Source: Taibaiella chishuiensis (GTDB lineage: Bacteria > Bacteroidota > Bacteroidia > Chitinophagales > Chitinophagaceae). From it: 64,000 nt of DNA. The position numbers and the translations under genes are program-made. Below, piece by piece: positions 55,247 through 62,248 of this stretch (positions within the stretch are counted from its first letter, which is position 1; each line of letters opens with the position of its first letter). A model generated the notes under the pieces. The model did not search any database. It had not been told where the DNA came from and was given only the letters and a program-made list of their open reading frames with translations. The DNA lies in the NCBI RefSeq assembly GCF_003014535.1, contig NZ_PYGD01000010.1, positions 148,707-212,706 of the forward strand, in the 5' to 3' direction.

Positions 55247-55750
55247 TTACATCTTTTTACCAGATAGCAAACGTAACCTATGGACACGTACAATATCGTT
55301 GTCTTCCGGTTTGAGGCTTTCATAATATTGATCTCGCGAATCGTCTTTCATATAAATGCTATCCTGATCGGCGAAAAATTGAATTTCCCGTGTTTTCACC
55401 AAATTAGAGATGTGGGGTGATGACCAATAGAAAGTATAAAATTCGCCTTTGTAAGTAATCGTGTCTTTTGAACCCGGGGGATTACCCAGGATTAACACGA
55501 ATTTGGTTTCACTTACTTTAGCGATTTCAATATCTGTAGTAGTTGAACCTGAAGAAGTCCGGGATCTGTCAGATCCGTCTATCGAAGAGGTAATAACTTC
55601 TTCGATATAAAACGAATCATTGCACTTATATTTCCCCAAGAGTTTATCTAAAGGGTTTGGTACAGGTGTGGGTTGTGCTGATTTGTCAGAACAACGCGTA
55701 AAGCCCAAACTCAATAGCGCTACGCAGACGAAGAGAGATAGGTGCTTCAT
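55247..55750 (-). CDS. Lipoprotein of unknown function, 167 aa
   Basis: A signal peptide with lipobox GFTRC at residues 16-20 is followed by a Pro/Ser linker and a ~130-residue domain of alternating strands (DSFYIEEVITSSI, ETKFVLILGN, DTITYKGEFYTFYWSS, DSIYMKDDSRDQY). This is a lipocalin-like small beta-barrel pattern seen in many Bacteroidota lipoproteins. Family not recognised. It is the last gene before the repeat-rich island edge. Confidence 0.7.
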   Translation of the reverse strand: MKHLSLFVCVALLSLGFTRCSDKSAQPTPVPNPLDKLLGKYKCNDSFYIEEVITSSIDGSDRSRTSSGSTTTDIEIAKVSETKFVLILGNPPGSKDTITYKGEFYTFYWSSPHISNLVKTREIQFFADQDSIYMKDDSRDQYYESLKPEDNDIVRVHRLRLLSGKKM

Positions 55751-55821
55751 TGAGTTATTTTTTACAATGAAGATATAAAAGCAAACTGTAAATCAATTTA
55801 AATCAATTTAAATTATTGTGA

Positions 55822-55944
55822 GTTAATACGGCTGGTTACTATCGCGACGTAAAGAACGATCATGAAGCGATCGAAGCCTTGCAAGCTTTGGCAGATCGAA
55901 CAGCAGCAAAGTATAAACCAAAGCTGAGGTACGGAGAGCAATAA
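55822..55944 (+). pseudogene. Remnant of an IS3-family transposase OrfB
   Basis: The frame reads VNTAGYYRDVKNDHEAIEAL then QALADRTAAKYKPKLRYGEQ and a stop, with no start codon. GYYR-x-VKND-x-x-xIEALQALADR matches, from memory, the N-terminal part of IS3-group (IS407-like) OrfB proteins, where it is followed by RYP-x-YGFRK; here the sequence breaks off. It marks past transposition at the island edge. Confidence 0.45.
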
Positions 55945-56024
55945 GCTTAGAGTGTGTGGCCGCAAGTTTCTTATGTTGCGTGTTGCAAAGGCTGGTGATA
56001 GGGTATCTTCAAATTATCTACTTA

Positions 56025-56117
56025 ACATAATATAAATTATAGGACAAAACGGGAATTAATTTATTGATTATTAAGCAACTGCACGAACCCGTTTGTCAGC
56101 TATAATTTATATTATGT
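56025..56117. repeat. Long inverted repeat
   Basis: ACATAATATAAATTATAG (56025-56042) is perfectly complementary to 56100-56117. Just inside, GACAAAACGGG pairs with CCCGTTTGTC with one bulge. The total arm is ~29 bp around a ~34-nt loop. Confidence 0.9.
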
Positions 56118-56292
56118 CTGCACGCCGCCATTATAAGCCTTACGGATGGTAAGCCGCTTGTACGCGTGCAATAAACTTTAGGTTGATAAAACGCCTTGCG
56201 GCGGCGCTTGCCCTAGCGGGTAAATATATAGGCCAGCTACAAGGGTTTGGCTAAGACTAATACGCGGCAACGTTGTTCTAAAAATTGGCTTC

Positions 56293-56322
56293 CGTGTTTG
56301 TCCTATAATTTGACATTATGTC
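56293..56322. repeat. Second copy of the inverted-repeat arm
   Basis: CCGTGTTTGTCCTATAATTT followed by GACATTATGT matches the reverse complement of the left arm at 56025-56053 with few changes. The 56025-56322 segment is thus bounded by near-terminal inverted repeats, like a ~300-bp non-autonomous element. Confidence 0.7.
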
Positions 56323-56361
56323 TCCGCTGCGCTCCGGGCTAAAGCCTAAATAGCCCTTGGT

Positions 56362-56442
56362 GTAGCTGCGTTGGCTGGTAAAATTTTGCTGCGTTGAAAT
56401 GAAAACTTACGCAGCAAATTTTACGGGCGCCAACTTCGCTAC
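56362..56442. repeat. Large multi-segment hairpin
   Basis: GTAGC/GCTAC, GTTGGC/GCCAAC and an inner near-perfect 16-17 bp stem (GTAAAATTTTGCTGCGT with ACGCAGCAAATTTTAC) nest in order around a 14-nt loop. Confidence 0.85.
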
Positions 56443-56511
56443 ATCGTGTTTATGTCTTTAAAATTTTGCCTTTTTTTGCCCACGCTTCTTTTAAAACATG
56501 GTCGCTACGCT

Positions 56512-56572
56512 GGCCTGTAAAAAATGCAATGTGCGCCGCTGCGCTCTGCATTTGTTTGCATTTTTCCAGGCT
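56512..56572. repeat. Imperfect hairpin
   Basis: GCCTG-AAAAATGCAA on the left pairs with TTGCATTTTT-CAGGC on the right, with an inner GCGC/GCGC region. Confidence 0.6.
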
Positions 56573-56597
56573 GGCGCTGCGCGGAATTTTTCTTTAT

Positions 56598-56636
56598 GTT
56601 CTTTTGCCTTGATGCAAAAGAACCAAAAAATCAAGG
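56598..56636 (+). ncRNA. Predicted H-type pseudoknot element
   Basis: The stem GTTCTTTTGC / GCAAAAGAAC (10 bp, perfect) has the loop CTTGAT. The 7 nt CCTTGAT (56607-56613) are exactly complementary to ATCAAGG at 56630-56636 just downstream, after CCAAAAA. This gives a classical H-type pseudoknot with an A-rich linker. Transcription is not shown. Confidence 0.55.
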
Positions 56637-56638
56637 CT

Positions 56639-56785
56639 GTGAAAAATTTGGCTAAAAATTACTGGTAAGCCTAAAGCCGCCGAAACTCGCCGCAGGATTG
56701 AGTTATAACAACAACGCTCATGCTGGCTCAAACAACGGCGGCTTCTTAACGGCCTCCTGCGTAATTTTATTCACGCCATTTTTTC
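56639..56785 (+). ncRNA. Candidate structured RNA, function unknown
   Basis: Nested complementary segments are AAAATTAC (56655-56662) with GTAATTTT (56761-56768), AAGCCGCCG (56674-56682) with CGGCGGCTT (56736-56744), and TTGAG (56698-56702) with CTCAA (56727-56731). CGCAGGA (56691-56697) could also pair with TCCTGCG (56755-56761) as an alternative or a pseudoknot. An outer TGGC/GCCA plus A5/T5 pairing encloses it. An in-frame ORF across it is judged spurious. Confidence 0.45.
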
Positions 56786-56860
56786 AAGGCCGTTTACGGC
56801 TTCGTAGCAGCATACAGCACCTAAAAAAATCAACATTTTCGAATAAAGGCCGCCAACCGT

Positions 56861-57085
56861 TTATTCATTTTCATCTTGCTGCTCGTTGTTGATAGATATG
56901 GTTAGCTTTCCTGTTTCGCACAATATATCTACCATGTCGCCGGGGTAAAAGCCCAGGCGGGTAAGCCAGTAGCCCTTTAGCCCTATGGAGCATAGAGGCT
57001 CCCAGCCATCGGTTCGTTTACGGCTGTCTTTACAGCATACCATTAGTTTTCTTATTGGGGCGGCGGGTTGTTTAGCAGTTTTCAT
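56861..57085 (-). CDS. SymE-like toxin 1, 74 aa
   Basis: The C-terminal half IGLKGYWLTRLGFYPGDMVD, followed by ILCETGKLTISI, matches the SymE/AbrB-type fold (I-x-L-x-G-x-WL-x-x-x-GF-x-x-G-x-x-V-x-I-x-x-x-x-G-x-L-x-I). In E. coli SymE is an SOS-induced nuclease-like toxin held down by the antisense RNA SymR. The frame continues upstream to 57190, but ATG 57085 (or 57091) is preferred because it aligns with the start of the second copy relative to a shared 64-nt upstream cassette. A hairpin separates the two copies. Confidence 0.72.
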   Translation of the reverse strand: MKTAKQPAAPIRKLMVCCKDSRKRTDGWEPLCSIGLKGYWLTRLGFYPGDMVDILCETGKLTISINNEQQDENE

Positions 57086-57095
57086 AAGCATTAAA

Positions 57096-57159
57096 TTTTT
57101 GTTGGTACAAAGCAACGCCAGTGCAAGCGTGTAACCTACTACAGCCCCTTGTACTTTAC
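57096..57159. repeat. Upstream cassette, copy 1
   Basis: These 64 nt lie just upstream of SymE-like gene 1 and match 57562-57625 at 49 of 64 positions without gaps (hand count). They contain TACAAAGCAAC, GTAACCTAC and TTGTACTTTAC blocks in both copies. It may hold the promoter and an antisense RNA. Confidence 0.75.
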
Positions 57160-57191
57160 TAATGCGGCCAAACCCGCACCCACACTGCATT

Positions 57192-57225
57192 GTACAACAA
57201 ACCCACCGGCCAGCGGTGGGTTGTA
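57192..57225 (-). terminator. Hairpin between the two SymE-like genes
   Basis: CCCACCG / CGGTGGG, with an outer GTACAAC / GTTGTAC separated by a small bulge, lies 69-102 nt past the stop of SymE-like gene 2 on the minus strand. There is no strong T run, so its role as terminator is tentative. Confidence 0.45.
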
Positions 57226-57293
57226 CTATAAAGCCCGGTGTTTTTCACAGGTAGCCTTCATAGGTAGCTATTTAACATAATAATATTGCTGCT

Positions 57294-57554
57294 TTATACA
57301 ATCTCGATGTTTTGTTGCTGTAGATGTGCCTGCACTTCGGCATACTTTTGTACCGGGGCCAGGGTAATGGTAAGCCGGCCCTGCTCGCAGGCAACTTCTA
57401 TTACATGGCCTATGCAAAAGCCGCTCTCTTGCAGCCATTGGCCGGCCAGCCGTATAACGGGATGCGGCACCCGGCGCGATTTAAATGGAATGTAAGACGG
57501 GCTGCATATACCAATGCGCCTTGTAACAGGTTGGTGTTTTTGTTGGGTTGCCAT
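57294..57554 (-). CDS. SymE-like toxin 2, 86 aa
   Basis: VIRLAGQWLQESGFCIGHVI followed by EVACEQGRLTITL (residues ~33-65) is a good SymE-family match and closer to the consensus than copy 1. A C-terminal ~20 residue helix (YAEVQAHLQQQN) is added. It shares the 64-nt upstream cassette with copy 1, so the two arose by duplication of gene plus control region. It is divergent from the XRE regulator gene, with 142 nt between them. Confidence 0.78.
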   Translation of the reverse strand: MATQQKHQPVTRRIGICSPSYIPFKSRRVPHPVIRLAGQWLQESGFCIGHVIEVACEQGRLTITLAPVQKYAEVQAHLQQQNIEIV

Positions 57555-57561
57555 AGGTATT

Positions 57562-57625
57562 GTTTTTTGTTACTACAAAGCAACACCACCGCATAGGCGT
57601 AACCTACCAAGGTTGCTTGTACTTT
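57562..57625. repeat. Upstream cassette, copy 2
   Basis: Paralogue of 57096-57159. It contains AACCTACCAAGGTT (57599-57612), an inverted AACCT/AGGTT half-site pair that resembles the palindrome over the XRE promoter but with a 4-nt spacer. Confidence 0.75.
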
Positions 57626-57648
57626 ACACAAAAACTGATTGTAATTTA

Positions 57649-57660
57649 CCTACCTTTAGG
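57649..57660. promoter_or_regulatory. Palindrome over the XRE promoter
   Basis: TACCT-TT-AGGTA overlaps the probable -7 box TACCTTTA (57649-57656), 36 nt before the XRE start. This is a candidate autoregulatory operator. Confidence 0.45.
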
Positions 57661-57696
57661 TACATACAATTGCTACTAATAATTTAAATTTGCCCT

Positions 57697-58119
57697 ATGA
57701 CTACAACACTTAACGCTATGCCTACCAACAATAAAGTACACGAGGGCCGCAATGTAAAACGTTTTAGAGAAATGCTTGGTATAAAACAAGACTACCTGGC
57801 CGTTAACCTCGACATGAGCCAGCAGGCCGTATCGCTGATAGAGCAAAGAGAAACTATTGACGCTCCCCTACTCCAACAAATAGCCGATATATTAAAAGTG
57901 CCTGTAGAAGCCATTCAGAATTTTGATGGTGAACAAGCAATCAGTGTGATCTCGAATACAATCAACAATAATGATAGTGCCACGATGACAAATCCGGCCA
58001 TATTTAATTATCAGCCTTCTTTTAACCCGGTTGATAAAATGGTAGAGCTATACGAGCGTATGTTGCAACAGCAAAAGGAGATGATTGAGAAGCTGGAACG
58101 GTTGATTGAGGGGAAGTAA
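57697..58119 (+). CDS. XRE-family HTH regulator with C-terminal coiled coil, 140 aa
   Basis: The helix-turn-helix domain spans residues ~16-75 (VHEGRNVKRFREMLGIKQDY, LAVNLDMSQQAVSLIEQRET, IADILKVPVEAIQNF). A polar linker with an Asn-rich stretch leads to a C-terminal helix with heptad character (DKMVELYERMLQQQKEMIEK), suiting dimerisation. Such regulators are often found with Bacteroidota mobile elements. It is divergent from SymE-like gene 2 and separated from the ATPase gene by a hairpin with a T run, so it is an independent unit. A second ATG lies at 57718. Confidence 0.85.
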   Translation: MTTTLNAMPTNNKVHEGRNVKRFREMLGIKQDYLAVNLDMSQQAVSLIEQRETIDAPLLQQIADILKVPVEAIQNFDGEQAISVISNTINNNDSATMTNPAIFNYQPSFNPVDKMVELYERMLQQQKEMIEKLERLIEGK

Positions 58120-58132
58120 ATGATAATTATTG

Positions 58133-58155
58133 AAGCTGCTAATTGGCAGCTTTTT
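58133..58155 (+). terminator. Terminator of the XRE gene
   Basis: AAGCTGC / GCAGCTT with a 6-nt loop is followed by TTTTT/TC, 14 nt after the stop. Confidence 0.75.
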
Positions 58156-58198
58156 CTAATGTTCAAAATCAAAAACCTTTTCACACCCATCACACCAA

Positions 58199-61036
58199 AT
58201 GAAATCAAACAACCAAACTACTCCCTGGTATGAAGTGTATAATAAGATAGCTATTGAACTACATCGTTTTTATAAAAAGCATAAAGAGCTATCAGGACAA
58301 GAATTATTCAAGCTACTATCTGAGTCAAGAACTTATAGGAACAATAACGAATGGTTGTCGAATGTGTCCCGGATCAACACCCCATCGCTTGATCCGATCC
58401 AATTATTTGTAAGCTTTAGCCGAAGTAAACAAAAGGACGAAGCTCGTCTAAAAATTATCAATACAATTTGGAGATTTCTAAAGCCTCAAAAGGAACCCGA
58501 ATGGAAAGACATCAATTTTGAAGGATGTCCGGCTCCTATGGCTATTAAACTACAGTATGTGCGACCAGAATCAATACAAGTTGACATATGGGACGTATTT
58601 AACGACGTAATGATAAAGGGGAAAGAAGCCTTGAGTCAGGAAGTCTGGGATAGGATAAAGAAATGGCGTGGAATTGAAATACCTTCATTTACTATTTTTT
58701 TGTTTTGGATCAAAAGTTCCGAATTTTTACCTCTAGACAATAATACCCGGCAATATTTAATATACCGGGAATTAATGCCGACAAGAGGCAATTTATCTTT
58801 TAACAACTATCAATTCCTGCTCAATAATAAGGAAATTAAAAGTTATACTCTTCTTTCAACTGAAGCATACTATTTCGTTAATTTTCCCGATCAATATCCA
58901 TCAAAACTTAATGAACATTCCTCTTTCTATGCCAAAGAAATCAAACGCAATGCCAGGTTCAGGCTTGTAGGTATACGTACTTTAAGTAAAAGTAAAAATA
59001 TCCACAAAATACTTTCATCTTATCAGTATTACCCAATAGATCACACGGTAAAGCCCAAAGACCTAACTACATCTACTTCGTCCAGCATTCAGGAATTTGT
59101 TCAGGAGCCAACCGAAGCTGAGGCACTTTATAGAATGGAAAATCTATGGGTGAATATTAGTGCTATAGTTGGCAAAAACGGGTCTGGTAAAAGTAGCTTG
59201 CTTGATTTGGTACTAATGGGTATTTACAATTTTTCACTTCAGCAAGAATATATTGACACGTCGGAAAATAAGCCATTAAAGCATTTAAACTTTGAAATGT
59301 ATTGGCTTGCCGATACATTGTACAAGATGGTCTTTGAAGATGATATAGCCATATATCGCTTTAACCAGCAAACTTCTGAACAAGATGAACGTATAATCTA
59401 TAAATTAGATAATAAGCCGGTACCTCTTGAGGGCATTGAGAGTAGCTTTTTTTATACTATACTGATCAATTTTTCGCACTATGCACTAAATAGCACTGAT
59501 TATGCAACAGATTGGATTACACCCCTATCTCATAAAAATGATGGATATCTTACACCATTGGTCATTAACCCTCAAAGAACTCGTGGAAACATCAATATAA
59601 ATACAGAAAAGGCATTACTGAATATGCGGCTTCTGCTGAACTTGCTGGAATTGCACGACCCAAACATTCCAGAACAAAGTTTCCGGGTTTTAGATGACGG
59701 CAAGCGCATTGATTACTTTTCTCTAACCCTGAATAAGGACAAGATTAATTCTGTTAAAAAGGCACTTAAAGAGAAGACATTTAGCAACAACAATATTCTT
59801 CAAATAATTATAAAAACAGCAAGAAAAACTTTTGAGTTAGATGAGAATTTAACACACAACAATCGCTACAGGGAAGAATGCGAACATTATATTGCCTATA
59901 AAGTTTTGACTATTGTTGATAGGTATAGCCGTTACACGCAAAAGTATCTCGATTTTTTCAATTCTTTATATGGTCTAAATGCCGTACTAGATGGTAAAGA
60001 GAGACCTACAAACGAGATTGTTCATAGCACAATAGAAACTCTTCTTCAAGATATTAAAAACGATAGAAGCCATATTACTTTAAAACTCAAACAAACTGTT
60101 TTTTATTTAAAGTATCCGAAATTGGGATCTATGTTAATTGAGTCGCTAAGCAATAGAAGTGTTCCCATACCGCTAGATGATTATAATAAAATAATAACCG
60201 ATATATTCAATATAGCAACTGATGAAATTCAGTCGTTGGCCGAACTGCTGCCACCACCCATTTTTAAACTAGATTTTCACTTAAACGATAAGGATAAAAG
60301 TAGTTTCGACAAAGCAAGTTCAGGCGAATACCAAATTGTTAGTGTATTAAGCAGTATTCTATATCATATAAGGAATATTGATTCGATTCAAGAAGAGGAA
60401 AGTAAATACAACTATGTAACAGTGCTGCTGGACGAGATTGAGTTATATTTTCACCCGAATATGCAGCGTTTATTCATTAAAAAGTTGTTAGATGTCTTGT
60501 CGAAATTAGACAATCAACTATATGGGATACACATTCTACTGGCAACACATTCGCCTTTTATACTTTCTGATCTGCAACAGCAAAAAATTCTTAAACTAAA
60601 AAAAGGTACGGTCGTTTTTTTTGAGAACGGCTATAATAGTTTTGCCGCGAATATACATGATCTCTTAGCAGATGAGTTCTTTTTAAGTGAAGGTTACATA
60701 GGAGCGTTTGCAAAGGAAAAAATTGAGGTCGCAATTAATGTTCTTAATTATTTAAGAGCTAAGCGAAAGGGGATAAAACAAGAAATGGATACATACCGAA
60801 AAAATCTAGAGAATTACAGGTATTGGGATGGTAAACCTGAAGGATGGGATATCGAGCAGGAAAAGGCTAATATCCATCAACTGATAGAAATAATAGGAGA
60901 ACCTGTAATAAAGGAAAAGCTCTATGCCATGTACCGGGCCGCATTTCCCAATGATATAACTGCTAACCGTAACAAGGCAAAAGAGGATATTTTACGAATA
61001 ATGACAGAACACAATTTAAAGCCAGAAGATTTCTAG
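58199..61036 (+). CDS. Septu-like ABC-type ATPase (PtuA-like) with long N-terminal extension, 945 aa
   Basis: The ATPase half begins late: the Walker A motif GKNGSGKS is at residues 325-332. A Q-loop region (FSHYALNSTD) and a long insertion (~470-680) follow. The ABC signature SSGEYQ is at 707-712, Walker B LLDEIELYFHP at about 743-753, and the H-loop LLATHSP with His784. This is the SMC/RecF-like architecture of PtuA and retron-associated ATPases. The first ~320 residues are an extra helical domain (IFLFWIKSSEFLPLDNNTRQ in its centre) that I do not recognise. The HNH gene starts 3 nt after its stop. The A+T-rich codon usage differs sharply from the rest of the window. Confidence 0.78.
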   Translation: MKSNNQTTPWYEVYNKIAIELHRFYKKHKELSGQELFKLLSESRTYRNNNEWLSNVSRINTPSLDPIQLFVSFSRSKQKDEARLKIINTIWRFLKPQKEPEWKDINFEGCPAPMAIKLQYVRPESIQVDIWDVFNDVMIKGKEALSQEVWDRIKKWRGIEIPSFTIFLFWIKSSEFLPLDNNTRQYLIYRELMPTRGNLSFNNYQFLLNNKEIKSYTLLSTEAYYFVNFPDQYPSKLNEHSSFYAKEIKRNARFRLVGIRTLSKSKNIHKILSSYQYYPIDHTVKPKDLTTSTSSSIQEFVQEPTEAEALYRMENLWVNISAIVGKNGSGKSSLLDLVLMGIYNFSLQQEYIDTSENKPLKHLNFEMYWLADTLYKMVFEDDIAIYRFNQQTSEQDERIIYKLDNKPVPLEGIESSFFYTILINFSHYALNSTDYATDWITPLSHKNDGYLTPLVINPQRTRGNININTEKALLNMRLLLNLLELHDPNIPEQSFRVLDDGKRIDYFSLTLNKDKINSVKKALKEKTFSNNNILQIIIKTARKTFELDENLTHNNRYREECEHYIAYKVLTIVDRYSRYTQKYLDFFNSLYGLNAVLDGKERPTNEIVHSTIETLLQDIKNDRSHITLKLKQTVFYLKYPKLGSMLIESLSNRSVPIPLDDYNKIITDIFNIATDEIQSLAELLPPPIFKLDFHLNDKDKSSFDKASSGEYQIVSVLSSILYHIRNIDSIQEEESKYNYVTVLLDEIELYFHPNMQRLFIKKLLDVLSKLDNQLYGIHILLATHSPFILSDLQQQKILKLKKGTVVFFENGYNSFAANIHDLLADEFFLSEGYIGAFAKEKIEVAINVLNYLRAKRKGIKQEMDTYRKNLENYRYWDGKPEGWDIEQEKANIHQLIEIIGEPVIKEKLYAMYRAAFPNDITANRNKAKEDILRIMTEHNLKPEDF

Positions 61037-61039
61037 ATC

Positions 61040-62026
61040 ATGTTATATATAAATGATAGTTTGCCCCATATTGCCTTGGCACATCAAATACATGTAAAGC
61101 ATATTACTTGTTATATCAAAAGAAAGCTATATGGGAATACAAAGTCCAGCAGATGTTCGGATGTAACTTGTTCAATATGTACTTCCCGCATTGGCAAAAT
61201 AAAAGGCGTTCCTACTATCTGGATAAAGGCATTTGAAGATATTGGGATTGATAAAATTGTAGAAAGCCCTCCCAAACAGTTAGGAGCATTAAGCAAGCAA
61301 TTCTGGAACAAAGTGGGAACCACATATAGCAAGCTTTCCCAAGCAAGAAAGCTGCTATTTGCCAAGATAATTGATTACACGGATTGGGCTTCAAAGCCCA
61401 AAAACGCGAAAAGCCGATATAGTGCTTATGATCTGTGCAATAATCTAAAAATATCTACGTGTATATACTGTAACAGGCTATACACTACTACAGTGATTAC
61501 TAATAAAAAAAGTAAGGAACGAATCATTCGCCCGACGCTGGATCATTGGTATTCGCAAGAGACATACCCGCTGTTAGCGCTTTCCTTTTATAATTTGATC
61601 CCATCTTGTTCCCCTTGTAATAGTTCAGTCAAACATCGAATGAACTTCAATTTAAGAAACACTATTCATCCTTATATCGATCAAAAAATAACAGAAGACT
61701 ATCAATTAGTTTCGACTTTTGATAAAACGCTTAACACCTTTAAAATTACAGTTGATAGTAACAATTCGAAAGTAAGGTCTACTCTAAAAAGGATGAAGAT
61801 AAAAGAGATTTATGAACATCATCAATCTGAGTTGGCCGACCTGGATTTGCTAAAACGAAAGTATAATAAAAAATACCTAACAGATTTAGGCAGCTTATTA
61901 GATAAGCGTTTAACTCAAAAAGACGTTTACCGTGTCTTGTTCGGCGTAGAATACGAAGACGAAAACTTTAGTAATCGGCCTCTTAGTAAATTGAAACGGG
62001 ATATTTTGAATTTAAAAATAAAGTGA
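61040..62026 (+). CDS. HNH endonuclease (PtuB-like), 328 aa
   Basis: The HNH core has CIYCN (141-145), DHW (168-170), FYNLIPSC ending at Cys190 and CSPCN (190-194) followed by K198/H199. The two CxxC pairs bind a structural zinc, and D168-H169, the Asn of YNL and H199 form the nuclease site. This spacing is that of PtuB/TIGR02646-like HNH effectors. A further Cys cluster at 24, 39, 44 and 47 (TCSIC) suggests an extra N-terminal zinc site. It is separated from the ATPase gene by 3 nt, a tight operon as in Septu systems. Confidence 0.78.
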   Translation: MLYINDSLPHIALAHQIHVKHITCYIKRKLYGNTKSSRCSDVTCSICTSRIGKIKGVPTIWIKAFEDIGIDKIVESPPKQLGALSKQFWNKVGTTYSKLSQARKLLFAKIIDYTDWASKPKNAKSRYSAYDLCNNLKISTCIYCNRLYTTTVITNKKSKERIIRPTLDHWYSQETYPLLALSFYNLIPSCSPCNSSVKHRMNFNLRNTIHPYIDQKITEDYQLVSTFDKTLNTFKITVDSNNSKVRSTLKRMKIKEIYEHHQSELADLDLLKRKYNKKYLTDLGSLLDKRLTQKDVYRVLFGVEYEDENFSNRPLSKLKRDILNLKIK

Positions 62027-62248
62027 CGCTAGCCGCTGTTCTTTCGAGTGAGGGATAGTAGCGGCATCGTTTTGCGGGCCCATCAGGGAATAAAGCGCGC
62101 AGGCCAGGCCCGCAAAAGATACAGCGGATAGCCCGGCCCCGGTATGGGCGCCTTTGTTTTTTGGGGTAAATTGTATAGCGCATTTGATTGTATATTTGAG
62201 TAGGGATATTGTGGCGCCCCTTACCGGGGACACGCCCTAATAAAAAAT
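62027..62248. other. Intergenic region with G+C-rich hairpin
   Basis: GCGGGCC and GGCCCGC (about 62078 to 62111) form a stem around a long loop containing GCGCGC; it may end the ATPase-HNH operon. The rest resembles G+C-rich spacer sequence. No gene is called. Confidence 0.4.

Noticed and set aside
56698..56892. 64-codon ORF across the hairpin-rich region
   Set aside because: It coincides with paired segments of a candidate structured RNA, has no plausible ribosome site and overlaps the SymE-like gene end.
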